A DNA stretch of 64,000 nt from Flavobacterium sp. 83 (GTDB lineage Bacteria; Bacteroidota; Bacteroidia; Flavobacteriales; Flavobacteriaceae). A model generated the notes under the pieces. It did no database searches, had not been told where the DNA came from, and saw only the letters and a list, made by a program, of their open reading frames with translations. Positions 36,974 to 45,607 of the stretch are shown here, piece by piece. The position numbers and the translations under genes are program-made. The first letter of the stretch is position 1, and every line of letters begins with the position of its first letter. Location: assembly GCF_000744835.1 (NCBI RefSeq), contig NZ_JQMS01000001.1, positions 372,001-436,000 on the forward strand, given 5' to 3'.

Positions 36974-37004
36974 TTTGCATTTAATCGTCTTTATAGTATA
37001 TTTG
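36974..37004 (+). promoter_or_regulatory. Promoter of the WG-repeat gene
   Basis: TTTG (36974-36977), 19-base spacer, TATATTTG (36997-37004): a perfect match to the Bacteroidota promoter pattern, 28 bases before the ATG. Confidence 0.75.
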
Positions 37005-37032
37005 AAATAACTTTAATCTTCAAATAAACATT

Positions 37033-37668
37033 ATGCAAAAAATTTACTTTTACTCATTATTACTATTAAGCACTTTTTCTTTTGGCCAAAAATTATTTAT
37101 AGTTAGTTCAGACGATAAGTTTGGAGTTATAAATGAAAATGGGGTAGAAATAATTCCAGCAAAGTACAATTCGATTACCGAATTTGATTTACAACATCCT
37201 AATTGGTCTAAAGTAGAACTTAACAACCAATATGGTTTTATCGACAAAACAGGAAAAATTATTATTGAACCAAAATATGAAGTAATTAACAATTATAATG
37301 TTTATTCTACAGGATGGGCATTAATTCAAAAAGATGGTAAATTTGGATTTATTGATAATTCAGGAAAAGAAATTGTACCGCCAGTTTATGACAAATTTGG
37401 TGATTTTGGAGAATATTCAAAAGAATGGATACTAGTCGAAAAAGATGGTCTAAAAGGATTTATAGACAAATCAGGAAGTATAGTTGTTCCATTAAAATAT
37501 GTAAATATTGATAAGTTTGATACAGTTAGAAAAAATTGGTCTTTAGTAAAGGACAGAAAAGAAAAATTAGGATTTATTGACAAATCAGGAAAAGAAGTCA
37601 TTCCTGCAGTCTATGACAATATCGAAGCCTTTGTAAAGAAAAAAGGAGCCTTAACAAATAACGATTAA
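37033..37668 (+). CDS. Exported WG-repeat protein
   Basis: A 211-residue protein with a signal peptide (MQKIYFYSLLLLSTFSFGQ) and about five WG repeats of roughly 34 residues. Each repeat has the form W-x-L-V-x-K-D-G-x-x-G-F-I-D-x-S-G-K followed by a V-P-x-x-Y-D-like turn. The repeats stack into an extended beta structure. The family function is unknown, probably binding. It is transcribed from its own strong promoter and ends at a perfect terminator. Confidence 0.88.
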   Translation: MQKIYFYSLLLLSTFSFGQKLFIVSSDDKFGVINENGVEIIPAKYNSITEFDLQHPNWSKVELNNQYGFIDKTGKIIIEPKYEVINNYNVYSTGWALIQKDGKFGFIDNSGKEIVPPVYDKFGDFGEYSKEWILVEKDGLKGFIDKSGSIVVPLKYVNIDKFDTVRKNWSLVKDRKEKLGFIDKSGKEVIPAVYDNIEAFVKKKGALTNND

Positions 37669-37678
37669 TTTATTTCAT

Positions 37679-37712
37679 AAAAAGGGGATTTCATTATAGA
37701 AATCCCCTTTTT
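37679..37712 (+). terminator. Terminator after the WG-repeat gene
   Basis: AAAAAGGGGATTTC (37679-37692) and GAAATCCCCTTTTT (37699-37712) form a perfect 14-base stem with a six-base loop. Confidence 0.88.
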
Positions 37713-37722
37713 CATGAAGTAA

Positions 37723-37758
37723 AATTATAACTTTACACCTTAAAATAAAGTTATAATT
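37723..37758 (+). promoter_or_regulatory. 13-base inverted repeat directly before the GT2 gene
   Basis: AATTATAACTTTA (37723-37735) and TAAAGTTATAATT (37746-37758) are exact complements with a 10-base spacer, ending three bases before the ATG. TAACTTTA within it matches seven of eight positions of the -7 box. It could be an operator or an RNA hairpin hiding the start. Confidence 0.5.
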
Positions 37759-37761
37759 AAA

Positions 37762-38610
37762 ATGAATTTATACATAGTAATACCTGCACACAACGAAGCA
37801 AAATTTATTACTTTGACTTTGGAATCATTGATTTCACAAACTGTTTTACCAAAAAAAATAGTAGTTGTCAATGACAATTCCACTGATAAAACTGCCGAAA
37901 TTGTAACCGCTTTCTCAAAAGAAAATCCATTTATTACTTTAGTAAATAAAACTTCCAGCGCGATACATCTTCCTGGAAGTAAAGTCATTCAGGCATTTCA
38001 CAAAGGTTTTGAAACCTTAGATGACCAATATGATGTCATCGTAAAACTGGATGCCGACTTAATTCTACCCAACAATTATTTTGAAACTATTTTAAATGTT
38101 TTCGAAAAAGACGCAACGATAGGAATGGCAGGTGGTTTCGCTTATATTGAAAAAAATGGCGAATGGATTCTAGAAAACCTAACTGATAAAGACCACATTC
38201 GTGGCGCATTCAAAGCATATAGAAAAGAATGCTTTAAACAAATAGGAAATCTTAAACCAGCTATGGGTTGGGACACTGTTGACGAATTACTGTCTAAATT
38301 TTACGGATGGAAAGTCGTAACTGATCCTTCATTAATAGTAAAACACCTAAAACCTACAGGTGCAAACTACAACAAAACAGCCCGATACAAACAAGGCGAG
38401 GCATTTTACACACTTGGTTACGGATTTTTAATTACATCGATTGCCTCGGCAAAACTGGCGATGATGAAAAAGAAACCGTTACTCTTTTTAGATTACATCA
38501 AAGGTTTTTGGAAAGCCAAAGCGGCTAAAACCCCTTTATTGGTCACTACAGAACAAGCAAAATTTATTCGCAAGTATCGTTTAAAGAAAATGAAAGAAAA
38601 GCTTTTTTAG
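37762..38610 (+). CDS. Family 2 glycosyltransferase
   Basis: A 282-residue GT-A fold glycosyltransferase. It opens with YIVIPAHNEAKFITLTLESL, then VVVNDNSTDKTAEI near residue 34. The DxD-type metal site is in VKLDADLILP near 94, and MGWDTVDELLSKFYGW near 171 holds the acceptor-side acidic residues. A short amphipathic C-terminal part replaces a membrane anchor. Donor and acceptor are unknown. It lies just upstream of MlaE/MlaF on the same strand, with a 78-base gap. Confidence 0.85.
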   Translation: MNLYIVIPAHNEAKFITLTLESLISQTVLPKKIVVVNDNSTDKTAEIVTAFSKENPFITLVNKTSSAIHLPGSKVIQAFHKGFETLDDQYDVIVKLDADLILPNNYFETILNVFEKDATIGMAGGFAYIEKNGEWILENLTDKDHIRGAFKAYRKECFKQIGNLKPAMGWDTVDELLSKFYGWKVVTDPSLIVKHLKPTGANYNKTARYKQGEAFYTLGYGFLITSIASAKLAMMKKKPLLFLDYIKGFWKAKAAKTPLLVTTEQAKFIRKYRLKKMKEKLF

Positions 38611-38688
38611 CCTCATCAATCAAAAAATTATAATCTGTAAACTATAAACTGCTAACTAATCCTTAATTTAGCCCATAATCGCAAAAAT

Positions 38689-39435
38689 ATGATGCTCATT
38701 CGATATATAACGCAAATAGGAAGATACTTCTTAATGCTGAAAGAAATTTTCAACAAACAAACCAAATGGTCTGTTATGAAAAATCTTATTTTCAAAGAAA
38801 TTGATGATTTAATTATTGGCTCTCTTGGAATAGTCGCTTTCATCTCTTTCTTTGTAGGAGGTGTTGTTGCCATACAAACTGCATTAAACTTAACAAATCC
38901 TTTAATTCCTAAATATCTTATTGGTTTTGCTACGCGACAATCCATTATTTTAGAATTTGCCCCTACTTTTATCTCAGTGGTTATGGCAGGAAAAATGGGA
39001 TCCTTTATCACTTCAAGTATTGGCACCATGAGAGTAACGGAACAAATCGATGCGCTTGAAGTTATGGGAGTAAATTCATTAAATTATTTAGTTTTCCCTA
39101 AACTAATGGCATTATTGTTATACCCATTCTTAATAGGAATCGCAATGTTTCTTGGTATTCTTGGCGGTTATATTGCCAGTGTATACGGCGGTTTTGGAAG
39201 CAGCGTTGACTTTGTAGATGGAATACAACGAGAATTCATTCCGTTTCATATTGCTTATGCCTTTATAAAAACATTCATATTTGCTTTATTATTAGCTACT
39301 ATTCCGTCATTTCATGGATACTATATGAAAGGCGGGGCACTTGAGGTAGGGAAAGCTAGTACAATATCATTTGTGTGGACATCAGTGACCATTATTTTGA
39401 TGAATTATATTTTAACACAATTACTCTTAACGTAA
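38689..39435 (+). CDS. MlaE-type ABC transporter permease
   Basis: A 248-residue inner-membrane protein with about five to six transmembrane segments of the MlaE/PqiA-linked permease family. Typical segments are GGVVAIQTALNL near residue 46, EFAPTFISVVMAGKMGSFITSSIGTMRVTEQIDALEVMG near 87, and a C-terminal TTIILMNYILTQLL-like helix. It moves phospholipids between inner and outer membranes with an MCE-domain partner, which is not adjacent here. The last base of its stop is the first base of the MlaF ATG, so translation is coupled. Confidence 0.92.
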   Translation: MMLIRYITQIGRYFLMLKEIFNKQTKWSVMKNLIFKEIDDLIIGSLGIVAFISFFVGGVVAIQTALNLTNPLIPKYLIGFATRQSIILEFAPTFISVVMAGKMGSFITSSIGTMRVTEQIDALEVMGVNSLNYLVFPKLMALLLYPFLIGIAMFLGILGGYIASVYGGFGSSVDFVDGIQREFIPFHIAYAFIKTFIFALLLATIPSFHGYYMKGGALEVGKASTISFVWTSVTIILMNYILTQLLLT

Positions 39436-40196
39436 TGATAGAAGTAAAAAACGTAGAAAAATCATTTGGTGATATTAAAATTCTTAAAGGCATATCGACT
39501 GTTTTTGAAACTGGCAAAACTAATTTAATCATTGGTCAAAGCGGATCTGGTAAAACAGTGTTATTAAAAAGTTTACTTGGAATTCATCAGCCAGAATCCG
39601 GCACAATTTCTTTTGACGGGAGAGTTTACTGCAATTTAGATGCAGATGAAAAACGAGCACTTCGAACAGAGATTGGAATGGTATTTCAAGGAAGTGCCTT
39701 ATTTGATTCGATGACAGTAGCAGAAAACGTGGGGTTTCCACTAAAAATGTTTACCAAAGACAATAGAACAAAAATTCAGGAACGTGTTGATTTTGTATTA
39801 AAAAGAGTCAATCTTACTGACGCTCATAAAAAACTACCTTCTGAAATATCTGGAGGTATGCAAAAACGTGTTGCTATTGCCCGAGCTATAGTAAACAACC
39901 CAAAATATTTATTTTGTGACGAACCAAACTCTGGTTTAGATCCAAACACAGCTATATTGATTGATAATCTTATCAAAGAAATTACTGAGGAATACAATAT
40001 CACTACCGTTATCAATACACACGATATGAACTCGGTTATGGAAATTGGAGAGAAAATTGTATTCCTTAAAGACGGATTAAAAGCTTGGGAAGGAACTAAA
40101 GAAGAAATTTTCAGAACTGATAATCAAGCGGTCGTTGACTTTGTTTATTCTTCTAATTTATTCAAGAAAGTACGAGAAGCGTATTTGAAAGGATAA
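39435..40196 (+). CDS. MlaF-type ABC transporter ATP-binding protein
   Basis: A 253-residue ABC ATPase from the ATG at 39435 (MIEVKNVEKSFG); the frame extends upstream inside the permease gene but the family start and the TAATG junction fix this site. It shows Walker A IGQSGSGKTVLL near residue 33, signature SGGMQKRVAIARA near 138, Walker B YLFCDEPNSGLDP near 158, and the H-loop NTHDMN near 195. It energises the MlaE permease encoded just before it. The Mla pathway keeps outer-membrane lipid asymmetry. Confidence 0.94.
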   Translation: MIEVKNVEKSFGDIKILKGISTVFETGKTNLIIGQSGSGKTVLLKSLLGIHQPESGTISFDGRVYCNLDADEKRALRTEIGMVFQGSALFDSMTVAENVGFPLKMFTKDNRTKIQERVDFVLKRVNLTDAHKKLPSEISGGMQKRVAIARAIVNNPKYLFCDEPNSGLDPNTAILIDNLIKEITEEYNITTVINTHDMNSVMEIGEKIVFLKDGLKAWEGTKEEIFRTDNQAVVDFVYSSNLFKKVREAYLKG

Positions 40197-40208
40197 ATTC
40201 AATAGTCT

Positions 40209-40811
40209 TTAATTGGATTTCAGTAATTCTACTTCCGCATTTGGATTAAAAAGATAAGTCTTTCCTGAACTTATTTCAAGACATTCAAAGCGCTTAGTTC
40301 TAATGGCAATTTTCTTAAAAATCTTGCCATTTTGTATTCTAAAAACACTGCCGTAGGGAATTTCGAATACATAATTTTTATCATTTTGCTGGTCAAATTG
40401 TTTCAATGCCAATGACAAAGTAGCATCCGTATCACTACTGGCCGTTGGATTCTTAAAATGTCTTGCTAATAAAGGCAACAGATGATTGGGGAAAATCTCA
40501 GGGCGAATAAAAGGAACCATCAATCTTTGAAAAGAATATTTCCATTCATTCCCGTGAGGTTTAATATTTCGTCCAAACTTTTCAAAAGCAACCAAATGGG
40601 AAATTTCATGAATAAGTGTAATTAAAAATTTGTATTTATTCAAACTTGAATTTACTGTTATTTCATGCTTACCGCTCAATCCTTTTCTATAATCACCATG
40701 ACGAGTTTGTCGTTCATTTACAATCTTAAGATGCACTTGATTAGCAACAATTAGCTCAAAAACTGGCTTTACGGCATGTTCCGGTATGTATCTCGCTAAT
40801 GTTTCACTCAT
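40209..40811 (-). CDS. SprT-like zinc metalloprotease-domain protein
   Basis: A 200-residue protein with the SprT signature: HEISH at residues 68-72 (two His ligands and catalytic Glu) and a second site in KPHGNEW near residue 86. The C-terminal half may form a small beta domain (YGSVFRIQNGKIFKKIAIRTKRFECLE) without the usual zinc-ribbon cysteines. The family includes SPRTN-like DNA-protein crosslink proteases, but bacterial members are uncharacterised. It is convergent with MlaF and 30 bases downstream of the SDR gene. Confidence 0.82.
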   Translation of the reverse strand: MSETLARYIPEHAVKPVFELIVANQVHLKIVNERQTRHGDYRKGLSGKHEITVNSSLNKYKFLITLIHEISHLVAFEKFGRNIKPHGNEWKYSFQRLMVPFIRPEIFPNHLLPLLARHFKNPTASSDTDATLSLALKQFDQQNDKNYVFEIPYGSVFRIQNGKIFKKIAIRTKRFECLEISSGKTYLFNPNAEVELLKSN

Positions 40812-40841
40812 AATTTACAACTTAAAACTTAGAACTCTTTG

Positions 40842-41519
40842 TTACGGATTTGTGGAAGAAACCTGCAATACTTTACCGTTGAAATATTTATTCCCAGTCA
40901 ACGTAAAATTATAAATATAATCTGCCATTTCGCCTGCAGATATAGGCGCTTGATATCCTGGAAAAGCTTCAGCCAACATTTCTGTTTGAACTGAACCTAG
41001 AGCTAAAACATTAAAGGAAATACCTTTCTCTTTATATTCTTCAGCTAACAACTCTGAAAGTGTAATTACTGCTCCTTTGCTTGAACTATAAGCAGCAAGT
41101 CCGGCAAATTTTAAACTTCCCTGAATACCTCCCATAGAACTTATTGTTACTACATGGCTTCCTTTTTGCAAATAAGGAAGACAAATTCGAGTCAAATTAG
41201 CAACACCAAAAACATTGACTTTATAAATATTTTCAAAATCTTCCTGAGACGTTTCTGAAAAAGGTTTCAACAATAAACTTCCTGCATTATGAACGACAGC
41301 ATCAATTTGTTTCCAAGACTTGGAAAGAAAATCTTGCACTTTTTCTAATTCGGATTCATTGGATAAATCAACAGAAAGACAAGTGATATTTTCATTCCCT
41401 AATAATCCTTGAGGAATTTTTCTGGAAATGGCCAACACCTGATGTCCAGCTCCGGCAAATTGCAATGCCAACTCATACCCTATACCCCTGCTAGTTCCTG
41501 TAATAATTATATTTTTCAT
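40842..41519 (-). CDS. Short-chain dehydrogenase/reductase
   Basis: A 225-residue SDR. The cofactor motif TGTSRGIGYELA is at about residues 8-19 and fits TGxxxGIG; the VHNAG motif near 87, the catalytic Ser in TISSMGG near 127, and YSSSKGA (Tyr and Lys) near 143 are intact. The substrate is unknown. The gene has a perfect -7 box whose end is four bases upstream of the ATG, so its mRNA may be leaderless. The SprT-like gene follows on the same strand. Confidence 0.88.
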   Translation of the reverse strand: MKNIIITGTSRGIGYELALQFAGAGHQVLAISRKIPQGLLGNENITCLSVDLSNESELEKVQDFLSKSWKQIDAVVHNAGSLLLKPFSETSQEDFENIYKVNVFGVANLTRICLPYLQKGSHVVTISSMGGIQGSLKFAGLAAYSSSKGAVITLSELLAEEYKEKGISFNVLALGSVQTEMLAEAFPGYQAPISAGEMADYIYNFTLTGNKYFNGKVLQVSSTNP

Positions 41520-41523
41520 GTAG

Positions 41524-41531
41524 CAAAAATA
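41524..41531 (-). promoter_or_regulatory. -7 box of the SDR gene, possibly leaderless
   Basis: TATTTTTG on the minus strand is a perfect TAnnTTTG match. Four bases (CTAC) separate it from the ATG, so transcription should start at or near the start codon. Confidence 0.45.
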
Positions 41532-41650
41532 AACAAAAACACTAAAAAAACCATCATTTTAACAACGGCTATTCTTTCGAATATAAAAATAAAGTTTTCT
41601 ATAATTTTACTTAATTTTACCAAATAAAATACGACTTGAATTCATCGAAA

Positions 41651-42220
41651 ATGACAGAAAATATACAATTTAAAATTGCAGAACTGAGTGATATTGACGG
41701 AGTATTAGCACTACAAGAACTGTATCTTGTTTCTAATTTATCCGAAGAAGAAAAGGAGTTTGGTTTTGTCACCACACCATTCACAATTGCCCAATTAACC
41801 GAAGTAATAGAGCAGCAAGGATTATTTCTTGCAAAAGATAATAATAAAACTATTGCCTACATCTTTTCAGGAAGCTGGGATTTTTTCAATCAATGGCCCA
41901 TATTCAACTACATGATCACGCTATTACCAGATCTTAAATTTTTAGACTTTGATATCACAACAACTAATAGCTTTCAATACGGACCTATTTGTATCGATAA
42001 AAAATACAGAGGAAAAGGATTGATAACTCCTCTTTTTGAATTCATGAGAAAACACATTGTCAAAAGATATCCGTTGGCTTTGACCTTTATCAATAAAATC
42101 AATATTCCATCGACAAAAGCGCATACTGAAAAACTAAATTGGTCAATTATAGGAGAATTTCAATTCAACAATAACAACTATTTTATTTTGGCTTATGACA
42201 TGAATCAGACAGTATCTTAA
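41651..42220 (+). CDS. GNAT family N-acetyltransferase
   Basis: An 189-residue acetyltransferase from the ATG at 41651 (MTENIQFKIAELSDIDGV); a TTG at 41636 would add five residues. The acetyl-CoA motif is YGPICIDKKYRGKGLITPLFEFM (near residues 112-134), with the Q/RxxGxG/A form KYRGKGL. The later segment NIPSTKAHTEKLNWSIIGEF fits the family end. The acceptor is unknown. It stands alone, convergent with the LysE gene. Confidence 0.78.
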   Translation: MTENIQFKIAELSDIDGVLALQELYLVSNLSEEEKEFGFVTTPFTIAQLTEVIEQQGLFLAKDNNKTIAYIFSGSWDFFNQWPIFNYMITLLPDLKFLDFDITTTNSFQYGPICIDKKYRGKGLITPLFEFMRKHIVKRYPLALTFINKINIPSTKAHTEKLNWSIIGEFQFNNNNYFILAYDMNQTVS

Positions 42221-42328
42221 TTCACTAATTCGTGTGAATTTATTGTTGCTGTATTAGCCATTTGTGTTACGACAGTCAATAATTCTTTTATAAAACGAGA
42301 ATGTTATTTAATGGAAAGTCTAAAATCC

Positions 42329-42970
42329 TTACTTCTTGTAATACTTTTTATACACCTTAAACATTTGAATAAGAGCTAAAACTACAAAAAATAACGGAAT
42401 CATTACCGGCACTATATATCTTGAAAAACTGACTGTATTTTGAGAAAATAAATTCAGAATAATTACTAAACTTAACATACCTAAAAAAGTCCCGACTAAA
42501 GTCCCAAAAACATAATAATATTTAAGTCTTTTGTCGATATTAATATAATTTCCATTAATCAAATAGAGATTCCATCCCGTCCAAAATGGCACTTGAAGAA
42601 AATTAACACCATTCAAAAACACACCTATAAAAAAAGGGGAATACTTCACAAACCTTTCTAAATCACTATGATTTTCTGAAGTTTGATTCGAATGAGCATA
42701 AAAAGAGTATCCCAAAAACAGTAAAAAAAATACGGCAAAAAAATCAATAATTTTCATCAATTTTTTATTATTTACCAATCGATTTGCAAAAACCAACGTA
42801 AAGTAAATCACCAAAACCTCAACCGAAATAACGCCCAATAAATAAAAAATCAAACTACTAATTCCAGATACAGCGTAAATTTCGAACCCTATAATATTTA
42901 AATATCCCAGTGGAATTGAGCCAATAAAACTCACCAAGAAACCAACTAGAATATTTTTTATAACTTTCAT
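42329..42970 (-). CDS. LysE-family amino-acid exporter-like membrane protein
   Basis: A 213-residue protein with six transmembrane segments and a Lys-rich C-terminus. The N-terminal FLVSFIGSIPLGYLNIIGFEIYAVSG resembles the LysE/RhtB start GxxxPGPxxL, here reduced to GSIPLGYLN. This group in Flavobacteria is annotated as LysE family; the exported compound is unknown. It is the last gene of a six-gene operon, four bases after the ATP-grasp gene. Confidence 0.75.
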   Translation of the reverse strand: MKVIKNILVGFLVSFIGSIPLGYLNIIGFEIYAVSGISSLIFYLLGVISVEVLVIYFTLVFANRLVNNKKLMKIIDFFAVFFLLFLGYSFYAHSNQTSENHSDLERFVKYSPFFIGVFLNGVNFLQVPFWTGWNLYLINGNYINIDKRLKYYYVFGTLVGTFLGMLSLVIILNLFSQNTVSFSRYIVPVMIPLFFVVLALIQMFKVYKKYYKK

Positions 42971-42974
42971 TTGA

Positions 42975-44009
42975 TTAGAAATTTACTATTCTTTTACTTT
43001 GCTCAATATGCAGACGATATTCTTTCATCCCTTCCTTGTGTAACAAATATGGGCTTCCGGTTTTATGATTTTCAACGCTTATTTCGTACATATAGGTAAT
43101 ATGGCGAGCAAGCTCTTTCCATGCAAAAAACAAGGAATGTTTCGGGTCATAAATATGTGTGGGTTCACTTGCAGCTCCATTCAACTCAACGATTGCAAAA
43201 TTTTCCCCTTTTTCCAAATCATCGAAAGTAGTATACATAACATCCAATCTTCCGAAATAGAAACCAGGAATTTGTAAACACATTTCATTGATGGTTTCAG
43301 TTAATTTTGGGGTTACCCAATGACTTCCATCAATGAATTTTGCACCTCGTGCGTGATTTCCATACGGAACCAAATTTAGTTTTTCTCCTTTTGGCAAAAC
43401 CTCCAATAATTTCTTACCGTATTCTTGTTGCAATACTTTCATCTGTAATTCGTAACGCGGATTTTTCTTGATTAACTGTTCTATAGTTGCAATTCCATCT
43501 CCAATGATTATTAAAAACTCTTTGGAAACTATCCCTGTTATTTTACCCGTTTTTTCGTGTGGATAACGCACATAAAAAATCCCAACTTCCTTTTCAAAAG
43601 GAATTAAATCTTGTATTACGTAATCAAAATTTGCCTTTTCAGCATATCTTTTTAAGTCGACCAAAGTATCTATTTTCTTGACTCCAGAACCCCGCAAGCC
43701 AATATCAGGTTTTGCAATCAATGGATATTTTATTCGCGAAGATTCGATTGTTTTTAGAATTTCATCCAGTGAAGTTCCTTCGATTATGAGTTCGGTTTTT
43801 GGATAATACCGTTGTGGAATCAAATCGTATATGGCTTTTTTAGACTCCATCATAAATCCGCCATTTTTTATTGTTGGATTTGAAGCATTAAAGAAAAAAA
43901 TGGATTTTGCTTTGAGTGAATAAAATGCCCAAAGAAAATAAATTGGAACATAAACGATCTGAAACGGCCAATATTCCCAATGCGTAATTTTATGAAAAAG
44001 TAATTTCAA
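42975..44009 (-). CDS. ATP-grasp ligase-like protein (D-Ala-D-Ala ligase type fold) with an N-terminal hydrophobic segment
   Basis: A 344-residue protein. Residues 10-36 are hydrophobic and aromatic (WEYWPFQIVYVPIYFLWAFYS) and may bind membrane. The rest is an ATP-grasp core: YPLIAKPDIGLRGSGVKK near residue 95, YVIQDLIPFEKEVGIFYVR near 130, and the metal-site end FAIVELNGAASEPTHIYDP near 276. The family is often labelled D-Ala-D-Ala ligase, but the fold alone does not prove that; the reaction is unknown. It lies in the YHS-DoxX-DinB-NRDE operon, 11 bases after the NRDE gene. Confidence 0.7.
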   Translation of the reverse strand: MKLLFHKITHWEYWPFQIVYVPIYFLWAFYSLKAKSIFFFNASNPTIKNGGFMMESKKAIYDLIPQRYYPKTELIIEGTSLDEILKTIESSRIKYPLIAKPDIGLRGSGVKKIDTLVDLKRYAEKANFDYVIQDLIPFEKEVGIFYVRYPHEKTGKITGIVSKEFLIIIGDGIATIEQLIKKNPRYELQMKVLQQEYGKKLLEVLPKGEKLNLVPYGNHARGAKFIDGSHWVTPKLTETINEMCLQIPGFYFGRLDVMYTTFDDLEKGENFAIVELNGAASEPTHIYDPKHSLFFAWKELARHITYMYEISVENHKTGSPYLLHKEGMKEYRLHIEQSKRIVNF

Positions 44010-44020
44010 TTGAGAAAATT

Positions 44021-44731
44021 TTAAATAATGATAAATGAGGTTTTATACTCTTTTTGTGCAATCAAATCGCAATGCAATATAGCAACTTTATTTTTTTTGA
44101 TAATTGATTGTGTAATACTTAAGGTTTTCATTTCGTTATTTCGATTAATAACCAAACCGTTTTCCTGATTTTTTTCTTCGGTATAGCGATGAAAATGAAG
44201 CATTTTTGTTTCTGATATTTCTGGATTTGCCTCCAAAAAAGTATAAAACCAATTGGTACGTTTCTCCCGAATTGCCGCTGAATATAACGTTGAAGACGAC
44301 CAAATATGATTTTTATGACTATCTAAAAGAGTCGTTTCTTTCTGATTGCCATTCCATCGCAATTGAAACAGCTCCTTATTTTGAAATAAAACCAATGTAA
44401 AAGGTTCTATGTTTTCCAAATCAATTTCGTTCCAAAAACCCTTCGGCGATACGCTGCTAATAATATCAAGCACAATTAGACCGCGACTTTTCCTATAAGG
44501 AGGCACTACTTTGTGTTTTTCGCCAGCACCATTTAATAAAACTAAAACAGTTCCATTTGCATCAACAACAAACCAAGTTCCACCGGCTTTTGAATCTTTT
44601 GGAAAAATTACATTCTTACCGTTTATAGTATAATCTTTGGGCGGTATTGCTGATGGTCTAATTATTTTTTCATCACGATTTGAGGTAATGATAATTGTAT
44701 CGTGGGCATGAATAAAACTTACTGTACACAT
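44021..44731 (-). CDS. NRDE/TANGO2 family protein
   Basis: A 236-residue protein beginning MCTVSFIHAHDTIIITSNRDEK, which holds the N-terminal Cys2 and the NRDE motif that name the family. The eukaryotic relative TANGO2 is linked to heme or lipid handling; the bacterial role is unknown, and Cys2 suggests an Ntn-hydrolase-like fold. GTWFVVDANGTVLVLLNGAG near residue 55 fits the conserved GGTW region. Its start overlaps the DinB gene by 13 bases, so they are translationally coupled. Confidence 0.85.
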   Translation of the reverse strand: MCTVSFIHAHDTIIITSNRDEKIIRPSAIPPKDYTINGKNVIFPKDSKAGGTWFVVDANGTVLVLLNGAGEKHKVVPPYRKSRGLIVLDIISSVSPKGFWNEIDLENIEPFTLVLFQNKELFQLRWNGNQKETTLLDSHKNHIWSSSTLYSAAIREKRTNWFYTFLEANPEISETKMLHFHRYTEEKNQENGLVINRNNEMKTLSITQSIIKKNKVAILHCDLIAQKEYKTSFIII

Positions 44732-45207
44732 TGATTTCTGTATTCGATTGTTGAACGGGCAACGCCAAAATTTTCATCGACCGTGATATTTTCGCACTTT
44801 AAAACAGCCACTTTTATCAATGCCTGATGATGAATACAATGCTCTAAATTATAAAGTAGTTCTCGATGATAATTACTTTGAATTCGAATTTCCACACCAT
44901 CAATCACTTGCTGCAAATCGATATTTTTATTCTGTTTTTCAAGATTATTTTTAATTTCTAAAATATGGTGAATCGCATAATTCACATTTGTTTGAATTAC
45001 CACGTTACGTTCTCTTTTATCGTAATTCACAACACCTAAATCATATTGATTTTCAAGACACTGAAACATTTCTATAATATGTCTCGTGTGCTCCCCAATA
45101 CTGGTATTACTCAATTCAACACATGGATTTGAGTAATCCTTTTTCGACAATTGATTGAGCAAATCAATCAATTCGTTCAGACTATTAGTAATAGCAGGTA
45201 TAAGCAT
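44719..45207 (-). CDS. DinB-like four-helix metal-site protein
   Basis: A 162-residue helical protein of the DinB/YfiT-like superfamily. The three metal-binding His positions are suggested by IGEHTRHIIEMF near residue 37 and HHQALIKVAVL near 127 (CIHHQALI). The protein lacks other enzymatic motifs. Such proteins include thiol transferases and many unassigned members. It is the third gene of the YHS operon, 15 bases after the DoxX gene, and overlaps the NRDE gene. Confidence 0.8.
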   Translation of the reverse strand: MLIPAITNSLNELIDLLNQLSKKDYSNPCVELSNTSIGEHTRHIIEMFQCLENQYDLGVVNYDKRERNVVIQTNVNYAIHHILEIKNNLEKQNKNIDLQQVIDGVEIRIQSNYHRELLYNLEHCIHHQALIKVAVLKCENITVDENFGVARSTIEYRNQCVQ

Positions 45208-45222
45208 ATTATAATTTTAATT

Positions 45223-45597
45223 TTAATAAATTTGGCAGTTTTCTCTATTTAAAAAGATTAAAGTAAGGCAACTTAATAAGGTAATATTTGCCAACGCAAA
45301 TAATGTTCCACCATCATTTTCCACTTCAATTCCCAGTACAAACAGATGCGAAAGAATAGCACCAATCATTATTCCGGAACCTAGTAATGCGCCAAGCAAT
45401 ATAGTTCTGGACATTAAAATTAGAATTACAGTAATCAATTCTAAAATCCCGGTACCAATTCTTCCATAAGGTTCCACTCCTAAATCAGTAAAAATATGAA
45501 TACTCTCTTCTGCTCCCGTAAATTTAAAATACAATGTTTGCAATAAAATCACAGCAACTGCAATACGTAAAATCCAAGATAAAATAGTTGTTTTCAT
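45223..45597 (-). CDS. DoxX family membrane protein
   Basis: A 124-residue protein with four transmembrane segments, ending in LTLIFLNRENCQIY. The first helix (WILRIAVAVILLQTLYFKFTG) and GILELITVILILM near residue 50 fit the DoxX family. Members may be part of redox complexes with thiosulfate or quinone partners, but most are unassigned. It lies between the YHS and DinB genes with gaps of 10 and 15 bases. Confidence 0.82.
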   Translation of the reverse strand: MKTTILSWILRIAVAVILLQTLYFKFTGAEESIHIFTDLGVEPYGRIGTGILELITVILILMSRTILLGALLGSGIMIGAILSHLFVLGIEVENDGGTLFALANITLLSCLTLIFLNRENCQIY

Positions 45598-45607
45598 AAT
45601 TACTGTT

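Noticed and set aside
37033..37668. Regular spacing that could suggest a DNA repeat array
   Set aside because: The period comes from WG protein repeats of about 34 residues with differing codons, not from a CRISPR or satellite.
39375..39434. Extended start of the MlaF gene inside the permease gene
   Set aside because: The TAATG junction at 39433-39437 and the family start MIEVKNVEKSFG support 39435.
42219..42240. AATTCAC/GTGAATT hairpin at the end of the GNAT gene
   Set aside because: A seven-base stem without a T-run; not convincing as a terminator.
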